Part shown: positions 10,112 through 18,604 of the stretch, one piece after another
Layout of the letters: each line of letters opens with the position of its first letter
Position numbering within the stretch: position 1 is the first letter of the stretch
DNA from: Tunturiibacter empetritectus
GTDB taxonomy: Bacteria > Acidobacteriota > Terriglobia > Terriglobales > Acidobacteriaceae
Assembly: GCF_014201375.1 (NCBI RefSeq)
Contig: NZ_JACHDZ010000002.1
Span: 620,001-684,000, forward strand
DNA length: 64,000 nt
Direction of reading: 5' to 3'
The notes under the pieces: model-generated
Database searches by the model: none
What the model was told of the DNA's origin: nothing
What the model saw: only the letters and a program-made list of their open reading frames with translations
Program-made: the position numbers and the translations under genes

Positions 10112-11158
10112 CTAGTCTTGGCCGATCACCAGCACGGTAAAGCTGTCGGGCACGATCGTGGGTCGCGGGCGAGGAGTCGCGGCGGTTGCAGGCGGGGTGG
10201 CCCCGAACTTGGCCGTTACGGTGTAGATCTTTCCGGTAGACGGATCGAACGCCATCGTTCTCGCGCCCTTCATCGTCGGAAGCGTCTGTATCACCGGATA
10301 CGTTGCCTTGCTCGCATCGACGACGCTCAACGTGCCGTCGCCATTGGAAGAGAACACCAGCTTCTTGCCCGCGTCATATCCAGCGGCATCAGGCCCATCG
10401 CCAATGGTCGGCGTAGCCAGCGACTTGCCCGTGTGCGAATCGGTGACGGCCATCTTCTTGCCGTCGCAGACCGAAAACAGACGTCCGCCCTCCTTATCGA
10501 AGGCCAGCCCCGACGGCGAGTCGCAGCCGGGCAGAGGCCACGTGGCCGTAATCTTCTGAGCCTTGGCGTCGAGTCGCACGATGCTGTTTTTATCTTCGAT
10601 ATTCACGAAGATAGTTCCTTGATCGTCGCTTTGGGGGAACTCCGGTTTGCCGGGCAGCGCGACGGTGCCTATCGCTTGACGACTGGCTGCATCGATCACG
10701 GTCGCGTTCTTGCTTGATCCATTAAACGCCCAGACCGTATTGGTGGACCCCTCGTAGGCCATGCCGTCGGGATTCGTTCCGGTCGGAATCTTCGCCAGCG
10801 TAGCGAAGTTGGAAGTATCGAAGACCACAACGTTGTTTGCTCCCCCATCGGAAGCGAAGCCGGTCTTGCCATCGGGAGCGATGACGACGCCGTGGCATCG
10901 AGTCAATCCTTCAACGGCTCCGATGACCTTTCCGGTCGTGGTATCGACGACGTCGACCCGCGTCAGGTGGGCAATGTAAAGGCGGTGTGTTGTCGGGTCG
11001 GCAGTCAGGTAGTCCCAACCTCCCGTGCCTCCGATGGTCCATCGCTGTTCAATCTGAAATGGCTTTTGGGCCGTAGCAGACGTTGTCGTAAAGAAGGGAG
11101 CTAGCGTCGATGCGGCAAAGAGGAGAGAAGAGACAACTCGTCTGTTTGTATTCGGCAT
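10112..11158 (-). CDS. secreted YncE/YVTN-family beta-propeller protein
   Basis: 348 residues with a signal peptide (cleavage near TSATAQ). The rest is made of repeated propeller blades of the YVTN type, for example HRLYIAHLTRVDVVDTTTGKVIG and GRLFSVCDGKKMAVTDSHTGK, ending with a blade that mentions a 'MAFDPSTGKIYTV' strand. YncE-like proteins are periplasmic and some bind DNA or metals; the exact role here is unknown. It is the first gene of the four-gene efflux unit (YncE-TolC-adaptor-RND), an unusual partner for an RND pump. Its upstream region carries a tandem CTTAAK box that overlaps the stop codon of the preceding histidine kinase gene. Confidence 0.85.
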   Translation of the reverse strand: MPNTNRRVVSSLLFAASTLAPFFTTTSATAQKPFQIEQRWTIGGTGGWDYLTADPTTHRLYIAHLTRVDVVDTTTGKVIGAVEGLTRCHGVVIAPDGKTGFASDGGANNVVVFDTSNFATLAKIPTGTNPDGMAYEGSTNTVWAFNGSSKNATVIDAASRQAIGTVALPGKPEFPQSDDQGTIFVNIEDKNSIVRLDAKAQKITATWPLPGCDSPSGLAFDKEGGRLFSVCDGKKMAVTDSHTGKSLATPTIGDGPDAAGYDAGKKLVFSSNGDGTLSVVDASKATYPVIQTLPTMKGARTMAFDPSTGKIYTVTAKFGATPPATAATPRPRPTIVPDSFTVLVIGQD

Positions 11159-11213
11159 GTCAAAAACACTCCAGAGTCGAAGAAATTTGTTCCTACAAAT
11201 ATCGCAGAACCGG

Positions 11214-11230
11214 CTTAATGTACGCTTAAG
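11214..11230. promoter_or_regulatory. tandem CTTAAK-N5-CTTAAK box before the efflux operon
   Basis: On the plus strand CTTAAT-GTACG-CTTAAG; on the coding (minus) strand CTTAAG-CGTAC-ATTAAG. Two half-sites lie one helical turn apart (11 bp), as expected for an OmpR-family dimer. The site overlaps the TAA stop of the histidine kinase gene (11226-11228) and lies 55 bases upstream of the YncE-like start codon. Confidence 0.72.
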
Positions 11231-12689
11231 ACGCTACAACTCCTGTTTCCTGATTCCTCACGACCCCAGGATCCGTTCTTTCCGCTGTGGTCTCGACCAA
11301 TGGCAGAGTAACAATGGCGCTCGTGCCGTGACCCGGTCTACTCTCCAGGCGAATCGCGCCGTGATATCGCAAAACGATCGCCTTTGAGATCGCCAGTCCC
11401 AGGCCTGTGCCACCCGTTCGCCGGCTGCGCGACGGGTCTCCTCGATAAAACCGATCGAAGACGTGAGGAAGAACCTCTTCCGAGATCCCTTCCCCATCGT
11501 CCTCAACCACCAATCGCGCCACCTTATCCCGGCTGCTGACGATCGCGCGAACCTCTGCGCCGGCTGCGCTATGTTGAATCGCGTTGTGAATCAGGTTGGA
11601 GCAAAGCAGGCGAAGCTGATCGGGATCGCAAAAAACGAAGACCGGACTATTCGCGTTGATCACCAGGCTGATGCGGTGGAAGCTCGCCAGCGTCCGAAAG
11701 TGCTCCGCCACGTCACGGAGAACATCGCCAAGTTCGACCGTTCGATACGACTCTGGCTGTTCCGCGCCATCCTCAAGCCGCGCCAGGGTCAGCATCTTGG
11801 CGACAAGTTCCTCCATGCGCTCCGAGTCGATCCTCACTCGCTCGAGTCCCTCTTCATACTCCTTCGCAGACCTGGTCCGCATCGTCAAAAGCTGCAGAGA
11901 AGACTTCACCACCGCCACCGAGGTCTTCAGCTCGTGAGCCGCATCGCTGACGAACTGTCTCTGTTGCGCGAAGGACTGCTCCAGCCTCAGCAGCGCCGAC
12001 TCAATCGCTGAGACCAGCGGCTCAAGCTCTCGTACATAACGCGCCTGACTCGAGGGACCCAGATTCCACGACGTGACAGAGATCCCCCCCGCCTGCTCTG
12101 CCAGTTCATATAAAGGTTGAAGCCCGCGACGCAATAGATGCAGCAGAACCACGCCGGTTACCACGAGAAGGAGAAGGCCCGAGAGCGCATAGAAAGCAAT
12201 TGCGTTCCGAACACGCTCCCACACCGGGTGAGTGCGCGAGCCGTAAAGAATAATGACATGCCGGGCAACGCCGCCCTTCGCATCCCCAGGATCGACGATC
12301 CGCAGACCTGGCCTGCGAATCACTCGATACCGAACCCCTCCAACCGTCAGATTGCGGAACTCCCTCGTATCACTGCTGGCCAACGCCTGTTCGCCGCCCG
12401 GCCACCCTTGCGACCCTATGACGCGGCCCCGGTCGTCGCGCACGATATAAATGTCTCGCCGTGGAGCGAGCCCTTCGGTGCCATAAAGCATCAAGTTGTC
12501 TTCAGGGTCTTCTGCGTCCTGCACCGCGCCAAGGACCGAATCTGCCCGGCCGCGAAGCATCACATCCAAAGCTCGGAAGTGTGAAATCCCCTCATAAACA
12601 CTGGCGATCCCAATCAAGGCCAATAGGGAGCAGAGCTCCACCAGGAGCACAGCCGTGATCAGGCGTCGTGTCAGCGAGTAGGTCTTCAT
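11226..12689 (-). CDS. membrane sensor histidine kinase
   Basis: 487 residues. Membrane helices at about 10-32 and 165-187 enclose a periplasmic sensor of roughly 130 residues without a recognised fold but with an acidic patch (DAEDPED). A HAMP segment follows, then the dimerisation/phosphoacceptor domain with His252 in DAAHELKTS, and the ATP-binding domain with N box (NLIHNAIQHS), G1 (DDGEGIS), F (DRFYRGD) and G2 (GGTGLGLAI). This is a class I OmpR-partner kinase that phosphorylates the regulator encoded just upstream, with which it shares a 4-base ATGA overlap. The signal is not known; the acidic periplasmic patch would suit a cation, as in PmrB- or BqsS-type kinases, but this is inference. 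Confidence 0.93.
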   Translation of the reverse strand: MKTYSLTRRLITAVLLVELCSLLALIGIASVYEGISHFRALDVMLRGRADSVLGAVQDAEDPEDNLMLYGTEGLAPRRDIYIVRDDRGRVIGSQGWPGGEQALASSDTREFRNLTVGGVRYRVIRRPGLRIVDPGDAKGGVARHVIILYGSRTHPVWERVRNAIAFYALSGLLLLVVTGVVLLHLLRRGLQPLYELAEQAGGISVTSWNLGPSSQARYVRELEPLVSAIESALLRLEQSFAQQRQFVSDAAHELKTSVAVVKSSLQLLTMRTRSAKEYEEGLERVRIDSERMEELVAKMLTLARLEDGAEQPESYRTVELGDVLRDVAEHFRTLASFHRISLVINANSPVFVFCDPDQLRLLCSNLIHNAIQHSAAGAEVRAIVSSRDKVARLVVEDDGEGISEEVLPHVFDRFYRGDPSRSRRTGGTGLGLAISKAIVLRYHGAIRLESRPGHGTSAIVTLPLVETTAERTDPGVVRNQETGVVAS

Positions 12690-13396
12690 CCCGATTCGTC
12701 CCCGGCATCCTTGTAGTTGCCGTACTCCAGCACAAGTCTGTAACCCCGATTGCGCAGATTCTCGATCGTCGGCGGATTCGCTCCCTCCCCGAGCTTCCGT
12801 CGCAAATTCGAAACATGCGCCTCGATCACATTGGAGTGATGCACCCAGTTGAAGTCGTACATATGCTCCAGCAACTCTCGCTTGGAGACAATGGCGCGTG
12901 GGCGATGCATCAGGTACTCGAGAATCCGATACTCCATCGGCGAAAGCACAATCGGGTTGCCCGCGCGGAAGACGCTCTGGTCCCCGGTGTGCAGCTCCAG
13001 ATCGCCCAGGCGCAGCGCCGGACTCGCCATCCCCTTGCCCCGGCGAATCAGCGCCTTCGCCCTCGCAATCACCTCTCCCAGATCGAAAGGCTTGCTCAAA
13101 TAATCATCCGCGCCGCTGTTCAGGAGTTGAATAATGGAAGATCGTTCACTCCGCGCCGTCAGGATCAGTACCGCAGTGTTATCGCCTCGTTCGCGAAGCC
13201 TGCGAAGCACCGTTAGGCCATCCAGCTTCGGCAGCATCAGATCGAGAATGATCAGGTCGTAGCAAAGATTTTCAGCCAGATCCAGCCCCGTCTGCCCATC
13301 CTCGGCCTGGTCCACCGCGAAGCCCGGCCCATCGCGCAGCGCGTGCGCCACGTTTTCAGCTAGGCGAATCTCGTCTTCAACCAGTAGTACGCGCAT
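12686..13396 (-). CDS. OmpR-family response regulator
   Basis: 236 residues. Receiver domain (1-115) with acidic residues Glu7/Asp8, phosphoacceptor Asp52 in LIILDLMLP, Thr in ILTARS and Lys in YLSKPF. The C-terminal winged helix (about 125-225) has the recognition region VIEAHVSNLRRKLGEG and wing ENLRNRGYRLV. It forms a pair with the histidine kinase that overlaps its 3' end by four bases. A tandem box lies 22 bases upstream of its own start, and the same box precedes five other transcription units in the window, so it is probably autoregulated and the controller of this block. Box type suggests a PmrA/BqsR/QseB-like specificity. Confidence 0.93.
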   Translation of the reverse strand: MRVLLVEDEIRLAENVAHALRDGPGFAVDQAEDGQTGLDLAENLCYDLIILDLMLPKLDGLTVLRRLRERGDNTAVLILTARSERSSIIQLLNSGADDYLSKPFDLGEVIARAKALIRRGKGMASPALRLGDLELHTGDQSVFRAGNPIVLSPMEYRILEYLMHRPRAIVSKRELLEHMYDFNWVHHSNVIEAHVSNLRRKLGEGANPPTIENLRNRGYRLVLEYGNYKDAGDESG

Positions 13397-13418
13397 GAAT
13401 ACATCTCAACATACAAAG

Positions 13419-13435
13419 CTTAAGTCAGCCTTAAA
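13419..13435. promoter_or_regulatory. tandem CTTAAK-type box before the response regulator gene
   Basis: Coding-strand reading TTTAAG-GCTGA-CTTAAG (plus strand CTTAAG-TCAGC-CTTAAA), two half-sites 11 bp apart, ending 22 bases before the ATG. Same layout as the boxes at 11214, 21991 and 23542, which points to autoregulation. Confidence 0.72.
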
Positions 13436-13476
13436 CTGTCTGTCGGCCGAATGGTTTTTGACAGCGTAGAGGCCGA

Positions 13477-14727
13477 TCAACCGGCCTTGGATCGAAAGCT
13501 TCTTCCACGTCTCTCCGGCCCCAGTGCAAAGATGAACAGCAGCATCACAATCACCACAACTTCAAAGATCGTAAGTGCTAAAGGATACCCCAGGTGATCG
13601 CGCAGGAGAAACTCGATCGACACCGCAGGCGACGCGATCAGCACCCCAAGCTGATACACGAAGCCCGGAAACAGGCTGCGCACCGAATCCGGTGAGAGTT
13701 CGTTCAGGTGTGCCGGGATCACCCCAAAGGCTCCCTGCACCCCGGTCTGCATCAGGTACGATCCAACCACAAGCGTCAGAATCGTTCCGCCGAAGGCCCA
13801 TGCAGGAATCGCCGCAAGGCTCAACACCAGCGCCATCATAATCGCATATCGCCTTCCCACTCTTTCGGAGATGTATCCAAAGAAGACCGCCCCCGTGATG
13901 GCCCCAATGTTATAGATAATCGGAATCCCATACAGCGGCTTCATGCCCAGCACCAGAGAGCTCCCGATAGAGGGAACACTCTTCAGAAAGTCAGGGTAAA
14001 GATCCTGTGTCCCATGCGACAGACAAGACATCACCACCATCACCAGCAGCAGGTACGAGAAACTCCCCATGTGCTGAAAGAGAGTCTTGAAGATCGTCGT
14101 AACCGAGCCCATACGGTGCAGCTTCCATGCCTCAGACTCCGGCGACAGCGTGGTCAGGACGACGATCACCGCCGCCATCAAGGTCCCCACCAGGAACATA
14201 GCGTGCCAACCCAGACGCGGCATGATCGTCAACATCCCCACCGCGGCCAGAAGATATCCGAACGGATAGCCTCCCTGCATCATGCCGGAGAGAAGACCCC
14301 GCAACTTTCTTGGCGCATTCTCCATCGCGAACGAAGCCCCGATACCCCAATAACCGCCCATTCCAATCCCATACAGAGCTCGCATCACGACAAAGAATCC
14401 GTAGTTAGGAGAGAAGCCGCTCAAAACCGTGACAATCGAAAAGTAGACGACGCACAGCATCAACGGCTTCTTACGTCCAAACCGATCAGCCAGTGCTCCA
14501 AAGATCAGGGCGCCGACCGGACGCATCGCCAGGGTGATCGAGATCGTGAAGACAATGGCTCTCTTCTCCACTTGAAAGTGGCTCGCCAGAGTGTCGAAGA
14601 GAAAGACGATGACAAAAAAGTCGAAAGCGTCCAGTACCCAGCCGAGAAGACCAGAGGCCACCGCGAACTGCCAGCCGGGCGTGTTCTGCTCCTCTTGTAA
14701 ACCAGTCAATTCATCTTCAATATGCAT
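13477..14727 (-). CDS. MFS carboxylate-type transporter (SHS/MHS group)
   Basis: 416 residues with about 12 predicted membrane helices. The first helix pair carries GWVLDAFDFFVIVFLFD, typical of the sialate/lactate (SHS) and metabolite:H+ (MHS) symporters, followed by the MFS loop motif ADRFGRKKPL and the helix RALYGIGMGGYWGIGASFAMENAPRKLRG. Likely proton-coupled uptake of a small organic acid across the inner membrane; the substrate is not determinable. A strong hairpin separates it from the receptor gene upstream, so it is probably transcribed separately. No tandem CTTAAK box is visible before it. Confidence 0.88.
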   Translation of the reverse strand: MHIEDELTGLQEEQNTPGWQFAVASGLLGWVLDAFDFFVIVFLFDTLASHFQVEKRAIVFTISITLAMRPVGALIFGALADRFGRKKPLMLCVVYFSIVTVLSGFSPNYGFFVVMRALYGIGMGGYWGIGASFAMENAPRKLRGLLSGMMQGGYPFGYLLAAVGMLTIMPRLGWHAMFLVGTLMAAVIVVLTTLSPESEAWKLHRMGSVTTIFKTLFQHMGSFSYLLLVMVVMSCLSHGTQDLYPDFLKSVPSIGSSLVLGMKPLYGIPIIYNIGAITGAVFFGYISERVGRRYAIMMALVLSLAAIPAWAFGGTILTLVVGSYLMQTGVQGAFGVIPAHLNELSPDSVRSLFPGFVYQLGVLIASPAVSIEFLLRDHLGYPLALTIFEVVVIVMLLFIFALGPERRGRSFRSKAG

Positions 14728-14840
14728 GCAAGGCCCTCGCTGGCATGGATGTTGCAGGCATCTGCAGTACCCCAGCAGACTTCTGAGCTAAAACTGCGTT
14801 TACTCTTCGCAGAAGGTGGGGAGAAAAAGCTAGACGAGCA

Positions 14841-14875
14841 AAGCGCGATGGCGTCTGCTGCCCGCCATCGCGCTT
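14841..14875 (-). terminator. Rho-independent-like terminator after the receptor gene
   Basis: AAGCGCGATGGCG (14841-14853) and CGCCATCGCGCTT (14863-14875) form a perfect 13-bp stem with a 9-base loop, three bases after the stop of the minus-strand receptor gene. A CTTTTTCT run follows about ten bases later in the direction of transcription. Confidence 0.75.
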
Positions 14876-14878
14876 CGG

Positions 14879-17800
14879 TTAGAAGACAAACTTCGCTCCA
14901 AGTTGAATCTGCCGCGATGTCGACGAGGTCTGATTGAGAGCAGTGGGAAGAGAACTGCCGTCAAAGTCGTAGACAGAGTTGTTTTGGCCGAAGGTGTTCA
15001 GGAAGCCTGGCGAAAGATAGTTAGTGTGGTTGAGGATGTTGAAGAACTCCGCCCGGAACTGCACGTTGAAAGCGTCCGATATGCGCGGCACCTTGGTGTT
15101 CTTGAAGAGAGAAAAATCTACCGTCGTCAGGTGCGGACCATAGAAGCTGTTGCGTCCGGAGTTGCCGACAACGTTAGAGCAGAATTGACGTCCCGAAGGA
15201 GCCGCAGGTCCGGTGTAGCCGGCCGGATTTGGATTGGTCGGCGTGGGTGCGGGCGGCGGCAGGAAAGAGTTAGGCGCACATCCCAGAGGATTCGCCGCAC
15301 TCGCGGTGCCAAGCGACAGCGGCGCCGTCGGTGGCGTAAAGCAATTCGTATTGATGTAGGCCAATCCCTTCCCCCCGGTGGGCTTGCAACCAGGAAGCAA
15401 GTCCGCAAAGTCCATGGAGTAGTCGCCGTTGAAGCCCGTGCCCAGCGGATCATTTCCTCCTCCCACCGTCACCGTGAAAGGTGCGCCCGTCTCCGCGGTA
15501 ACGATGCTCCCAACCTCCCAACCGTGGACTGCGACGTTCGCAAACGAAGAAGAGAAGTTCGGCGCTGGAATCTCCCAGATAAAGTTGCCACTCAACACCT
15601 GTCTGATGTCGAAGTCGCAAGCCCCAACCCTCGCCTGCTTGAAGGACAGAAGAGGAACAGCGATCGAATTCAAATAAGTGTCACCCGTAACCGGAGATGA
15701 GCTAAGGTCGCGGCATTTGCTGAAGGTGTAAGACAGCTGCCCCTGAATGCCGTGATCCAGCGTTCGCTTCAGTTGAGATTGGAACGCCTCATAACTAGCC
15801 GCCCCATCGAACAGCACAGGACGAATCCCAGCGCCGCCGCCCCAGTTGGAGTCGACCCGTGTGCCCGTCTGGGTGTCCGCACAAGTGTGGGTTCCGGTAA
15901 GCGAAGATGGGTCACAGGGGAAGACGATACCGGCTCCGCTAACCACCGTCCCTGGCACAAGATTGACATCGTCCGCTGCCGCTGACAGGTGGAGCGAGCG
16001 AGAGCCCACATAGCCGAGGGTCACCATGAAACCCTCCCCCAGGTCTCGCTGAACGTTGAGGTTCCAGTTATAAACAGCTGCGCGCTTCGGGTGGATGTCG
16101 ATATAACGATTTCGAATCTTCTGACGATTGAAGTTAACGTTCCCGTCGATGACTCCTGTTCCCAGCATTGCGTTCGGATCGGTGCCAATAATCTGGAAGG
16201 GAGCGGTCGCAGCCGTGTTCAACCCAAACTCATAAGGCAGAGGAAGCACGTCGAAGATCCCGAAGGCACCCCGCACAGCGGTCTTTCCATCGTGAAACGG
16301 ATCCCAGGAAAATCCCACGCGCGGTTCGAAGTTTTTGGTCGTCGGGTTCGACGAGATGGGACTGTCCACGCCCACCGGTCCGCATGCCGTGCTGCTGGCC
16401 CCGCAGTTGACCAGCGTCGTAATCTCCTGGAAGCCCGCGGCTGCCACCGTGTAACCATTCACCGTATAGCCGGGGACTTTATTCGCATCGGTCGGTTTGG
16501 TCGTCGCCTCGTAACGCAGCCCCAGGTTCAGAGTGAAGTTCTTACTCACCGTCCAGTCATCCTGAACATAGCCCGCGAAGAGACTCTCACGCAGGCCCAC
16601 CTCGGTCGACCCGCCCGGAGCAAGCGCATTCAACTGATCGGCTTGATTGCTCAAAAACTTCGCAAGACTGGAGTAGGTATTCATTCTTCCATTCGGACTA
16701 AGCTGCTCGAGAACGTTGTACCGCATCCGCTCAAACCCGAAGCCCAGCTTGATCGAGTGCGTGCCCTTCGTCAGGAACGCGTCGTCATAGATCTGACCCG
16801 AAGTCCACGCATGGTTGAACTTATTAAATCCATTGAGCCCATAAGCCGTCGTAAGACCGGCGACCGGCAGTTGCGGCGGAGCCTTCGACCCCGGCGCAAT
16901 CGCAAGCGCAGCATCCGTCGCCACAGCGTTGCCGGAGACGGGGTCATTGATCTTGCCAATAATCCGGCTGACCCCGCCTCGCACCGTATTGGCAAACGAC
17001 GGACTGAAGACGTGGGTCTCTTCCGCGGTATAGAGCTGCCTCCGGGAGAAGACACTGTGCACCGCATTATTCAGCGGATCGGCCTGAGTCTGCGGCCCCG
17101 AATCGAAGAAATAAGTCGCATCGAGATTGTCCCGGTTCGAGATCTTCTGATCGAAGCGGGTGATGACATAGTTCTCCGACGCATGCGTAGGCGTTGACAC
17201 ATTGATCGATTGAATCCCCTTCAGGTCGGGTGCGCCCGCAGGAGCAACCGGCCACAACGCAAGGTAAGGAACAATCGCAGGCACTGCGGCCGCTCTCGAG
17301 GCAGCGTCCGGAACATGGATCGTACCCGAGCTCGACTGGCTCTGCCGAATCCCTTCGTAGTCCACGAAGATAAAAGAATGGTCTTTGAAGATCGGCGCGC
17401 CCGCGGAGCCGCCAAACTGTATGCGGCGGAACGGCGGAATCTTAGGACCATCAAAGTAGTTGCGGGCATCGAAGATGCTATCGCGATCGAAGAAGTACGC
17501 CGTCCCATGAATCTCGTTCGTGCCCGACTTCGTAATCGCATTGATCACTGCACCAGAGGTACGCCCATACTCCGCCGTATAGTTGGCCGTCAGCACGGAG
17601 AACTCGCCGATCCCGTCAACGCCAAGGTTCACCCCTGTTGCCCCGCCCGGTGCCGCGTTCGAGTAGTCATTGGTCACCATGCCGTTCACCCGATAAGTAT
17701 TTTCGTTGGCACGATGACCGCCATCGCTCAGCTGATTGCCAAACCCACGATTTCCCTTGTTGGCGCTAAATCCGGTCGTCGCCTGATTCGGAATGCTGAC

Positions 17801-18322
17801 AACCCCCGGCTCCAGCGTCGCCAGCGAGGTCCAGTCTCGACCGTTCAGCGGCAGCTCCCGCACCGTCCTCGAATCCACGGTCGCGCTCAGCCCGGACGAC
17901 GAGGATTGAATCGACGGCGGAATCGTCGTCACAATCACCGTCTGCGAGACCTTGCCGACAGACAGCTTTCCATCGTAGGTCTGTTGCGCGCCAACGGTCA
18001 GCACCAGCCCCTTTTGCAGCACTGTGCTGAACCCGTTCGCCTCGACCTTGACGTTATAGTTCCCCGGAAGAAGATTCGGGATGACATAGAACCCGGCATC
18101 GTTGGTCGTGGCGGATCGGCTCGACCCGTTCGATATATTTTGCGCAGTCACCAGTGCTCCGGCCACCACGGCGCCTGAGTTGTCAGAGATCTCCCCCGAA
18201 AGTGTCGCACCCGATACCTGTCCCGCTGCCGGCTTCGCAAAAACTGCACACGCGAGTAGCGCACTCAACGTGCCAACCAGTAAACGTGACCCAAGCTTTC
18301 TAAAGTCGATTCCAACCGTCAT
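14879..18322 (-). CDS. TonB-dependent receptor with carboxypeptidase-regulatory domain (Oar-like)
   Basis: 1147 residues from the ATG at 18322, chosen over an upstream in-frame start at 18373 because GGAG lies about nine bases before it and the signal peptide (LVGTLSALLACAVFAKPAAGQ) then starts properly. After the signal comes a carboxypeptidase-regulatory-like beta-sandwich (about 35-120: VVAGALVTAQNISNG...GFYVIPNLLPGNYNVKVEA), a plug domain with VRELPLNGRDWTSL and SGAVINAITKSGTNEIHG, then the barrel, ending in GAKFVF with a terminal Phe. Such receptors import large substrates such as oligosaccharides; substrate unknown. It ends at a strong terminator and is divergent from the wHTH-TPR regulator, which may respond to the same substrate. 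Confidence 0.92.
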   Translation of the reverse strand: MTVGIDFRKLGSRLLVGTLSALLACAVFAKPAAGQVSGATLSGEISDNSGAVVAGALVTAQNISNGSSRSATTNDAGFYVIPNLLPGNYNVKVEANGFSTVLQKGLVLTVGAQQTYDGKLSVGKVSQTVIVTTIPPSIQSSSSGLSATVDSRTVRELPLNGRDWTSLATLEPGVVSIPNQATTGFSANKGNRGFGNQLSDGGHRANENTYRVNGMVTNDYSNAAPGGATGVNLGVDGIGEFSVLTANYTAEYGRTSGAVINAITKSGTNEIHGTAYFFDRDSIFDARNYFDGPKIPPFRRIQFGGSAGAPIFKDHSFIFVDYEGIRQSQSSSGTIHVPDAASRAAAVPAIVPYLALWPVAPAGAPDLKGIQSINVSTPTHASENYVITRFDQKISNRDNLDATYFFDSGPQTQADPLNNAVHSVFSRRQLYTAEETHVFSPSFANTVRGGVSRIIGKINDPVSGNAVATDAALAIAPGSKAPPQLPVAGLTTAYGLNGFNKFNHAWTSGQIYDDAFLTKGTHSIKLGFGFERMRYNVLEQLSPNGRMNTYSSLAKFLSNQADQLNALAPGGSTEVGLRESLFAGYVQDDWTVSKNFTLNLGLRYEATTKPTDANKVPGYTVNGYTVAAAGFQEITTLVNCGASSTACGPVGVDSPISSNPTTKNFEPRVGFSWDPFHDGKTAVRGAFGIFDVLPLPYEFGLNTAATAPFQIIGTDPNAMLGTGVIDGNVNFNRQKIRNRYIDIHPKRAAVYNWNLNVQRDLGEGFMVTLGYVGSRSLHLSAAADDVNLVPGTVVSGAGIVFPCDPSSLTGTHTCADTQTGTRVDSNWGGGAGIRPVLFDGAASYEAFQSQLKRTLDHGIQGQLSYTFSKCRDLSSSPVTGDTYLNSIAVPLLSFKQARVGACDFDIRQVLSGNFIWEIPAPNFSSSFANVAVHGWEVGSIVTAETGAPFTVTVGGGNDPLGTGFNGDYSMDFADLLPGCKPTGGKGLAYINTNCFTPPTAPLSLGTASAANPLGCAPNSFLPPPAPTPTNPNPAGYTGPAAPSGRQFCSNVVGNSGRNSFYGPHLTTVDFSLFKNTKVPRISDAFNVQFRAEFFNILNHTNYLSPGFLNTFGQNNSVYDFDGSSLPTALNQTSSTSRQIQLGAKFVF

Positions 18323-18531
18323 AGCGCCTCCAACTGCCTCAGTGAGAAAATATTTTTTCTGTGCTCGTGGCACAGTTCAGGGCTCTGCAAGTGCGTGAAT
18401 ATTGAACCCTGGCCATCACGCAGGCAATAGCTTGCGTATCAGTTACGAAACATTTGGAGATAACGCTACTACTCTTTTGAAATGAAGGAGTTTCGGCGAC
18501 GGGTAACAGCCCGCAGTCCGCGCCTTTCCAA

Positions 18532-18561
18532 TTGACACGACACAGAACGGGGGCTTATAGT
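18532..18561 (+). promoter_or_regulatory. sigma-70-type promoter of the wHTH-TolB-TPR gene
   Basis: TTGACA at 18532-18537 and TATAGT at 18556-18561, separated by 18 bases, lie about 44 bases before the ATG at 18605. This is the clearest consensus promoter in the window. The 280-base region between the divergent genes holds no other feature I recognise. Confidence 0.7.
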
Positions 18562-18604
18562 TCGACGCTATCGTCAAGTTGTAACAAATGCGGGCTTATC
18601 TCTC

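Noticed and set aside
13477..14727. Membership of the MFS gene in the CTTAAK regulon
   Set aside because: No tandem half-sites were found in its upstream region.
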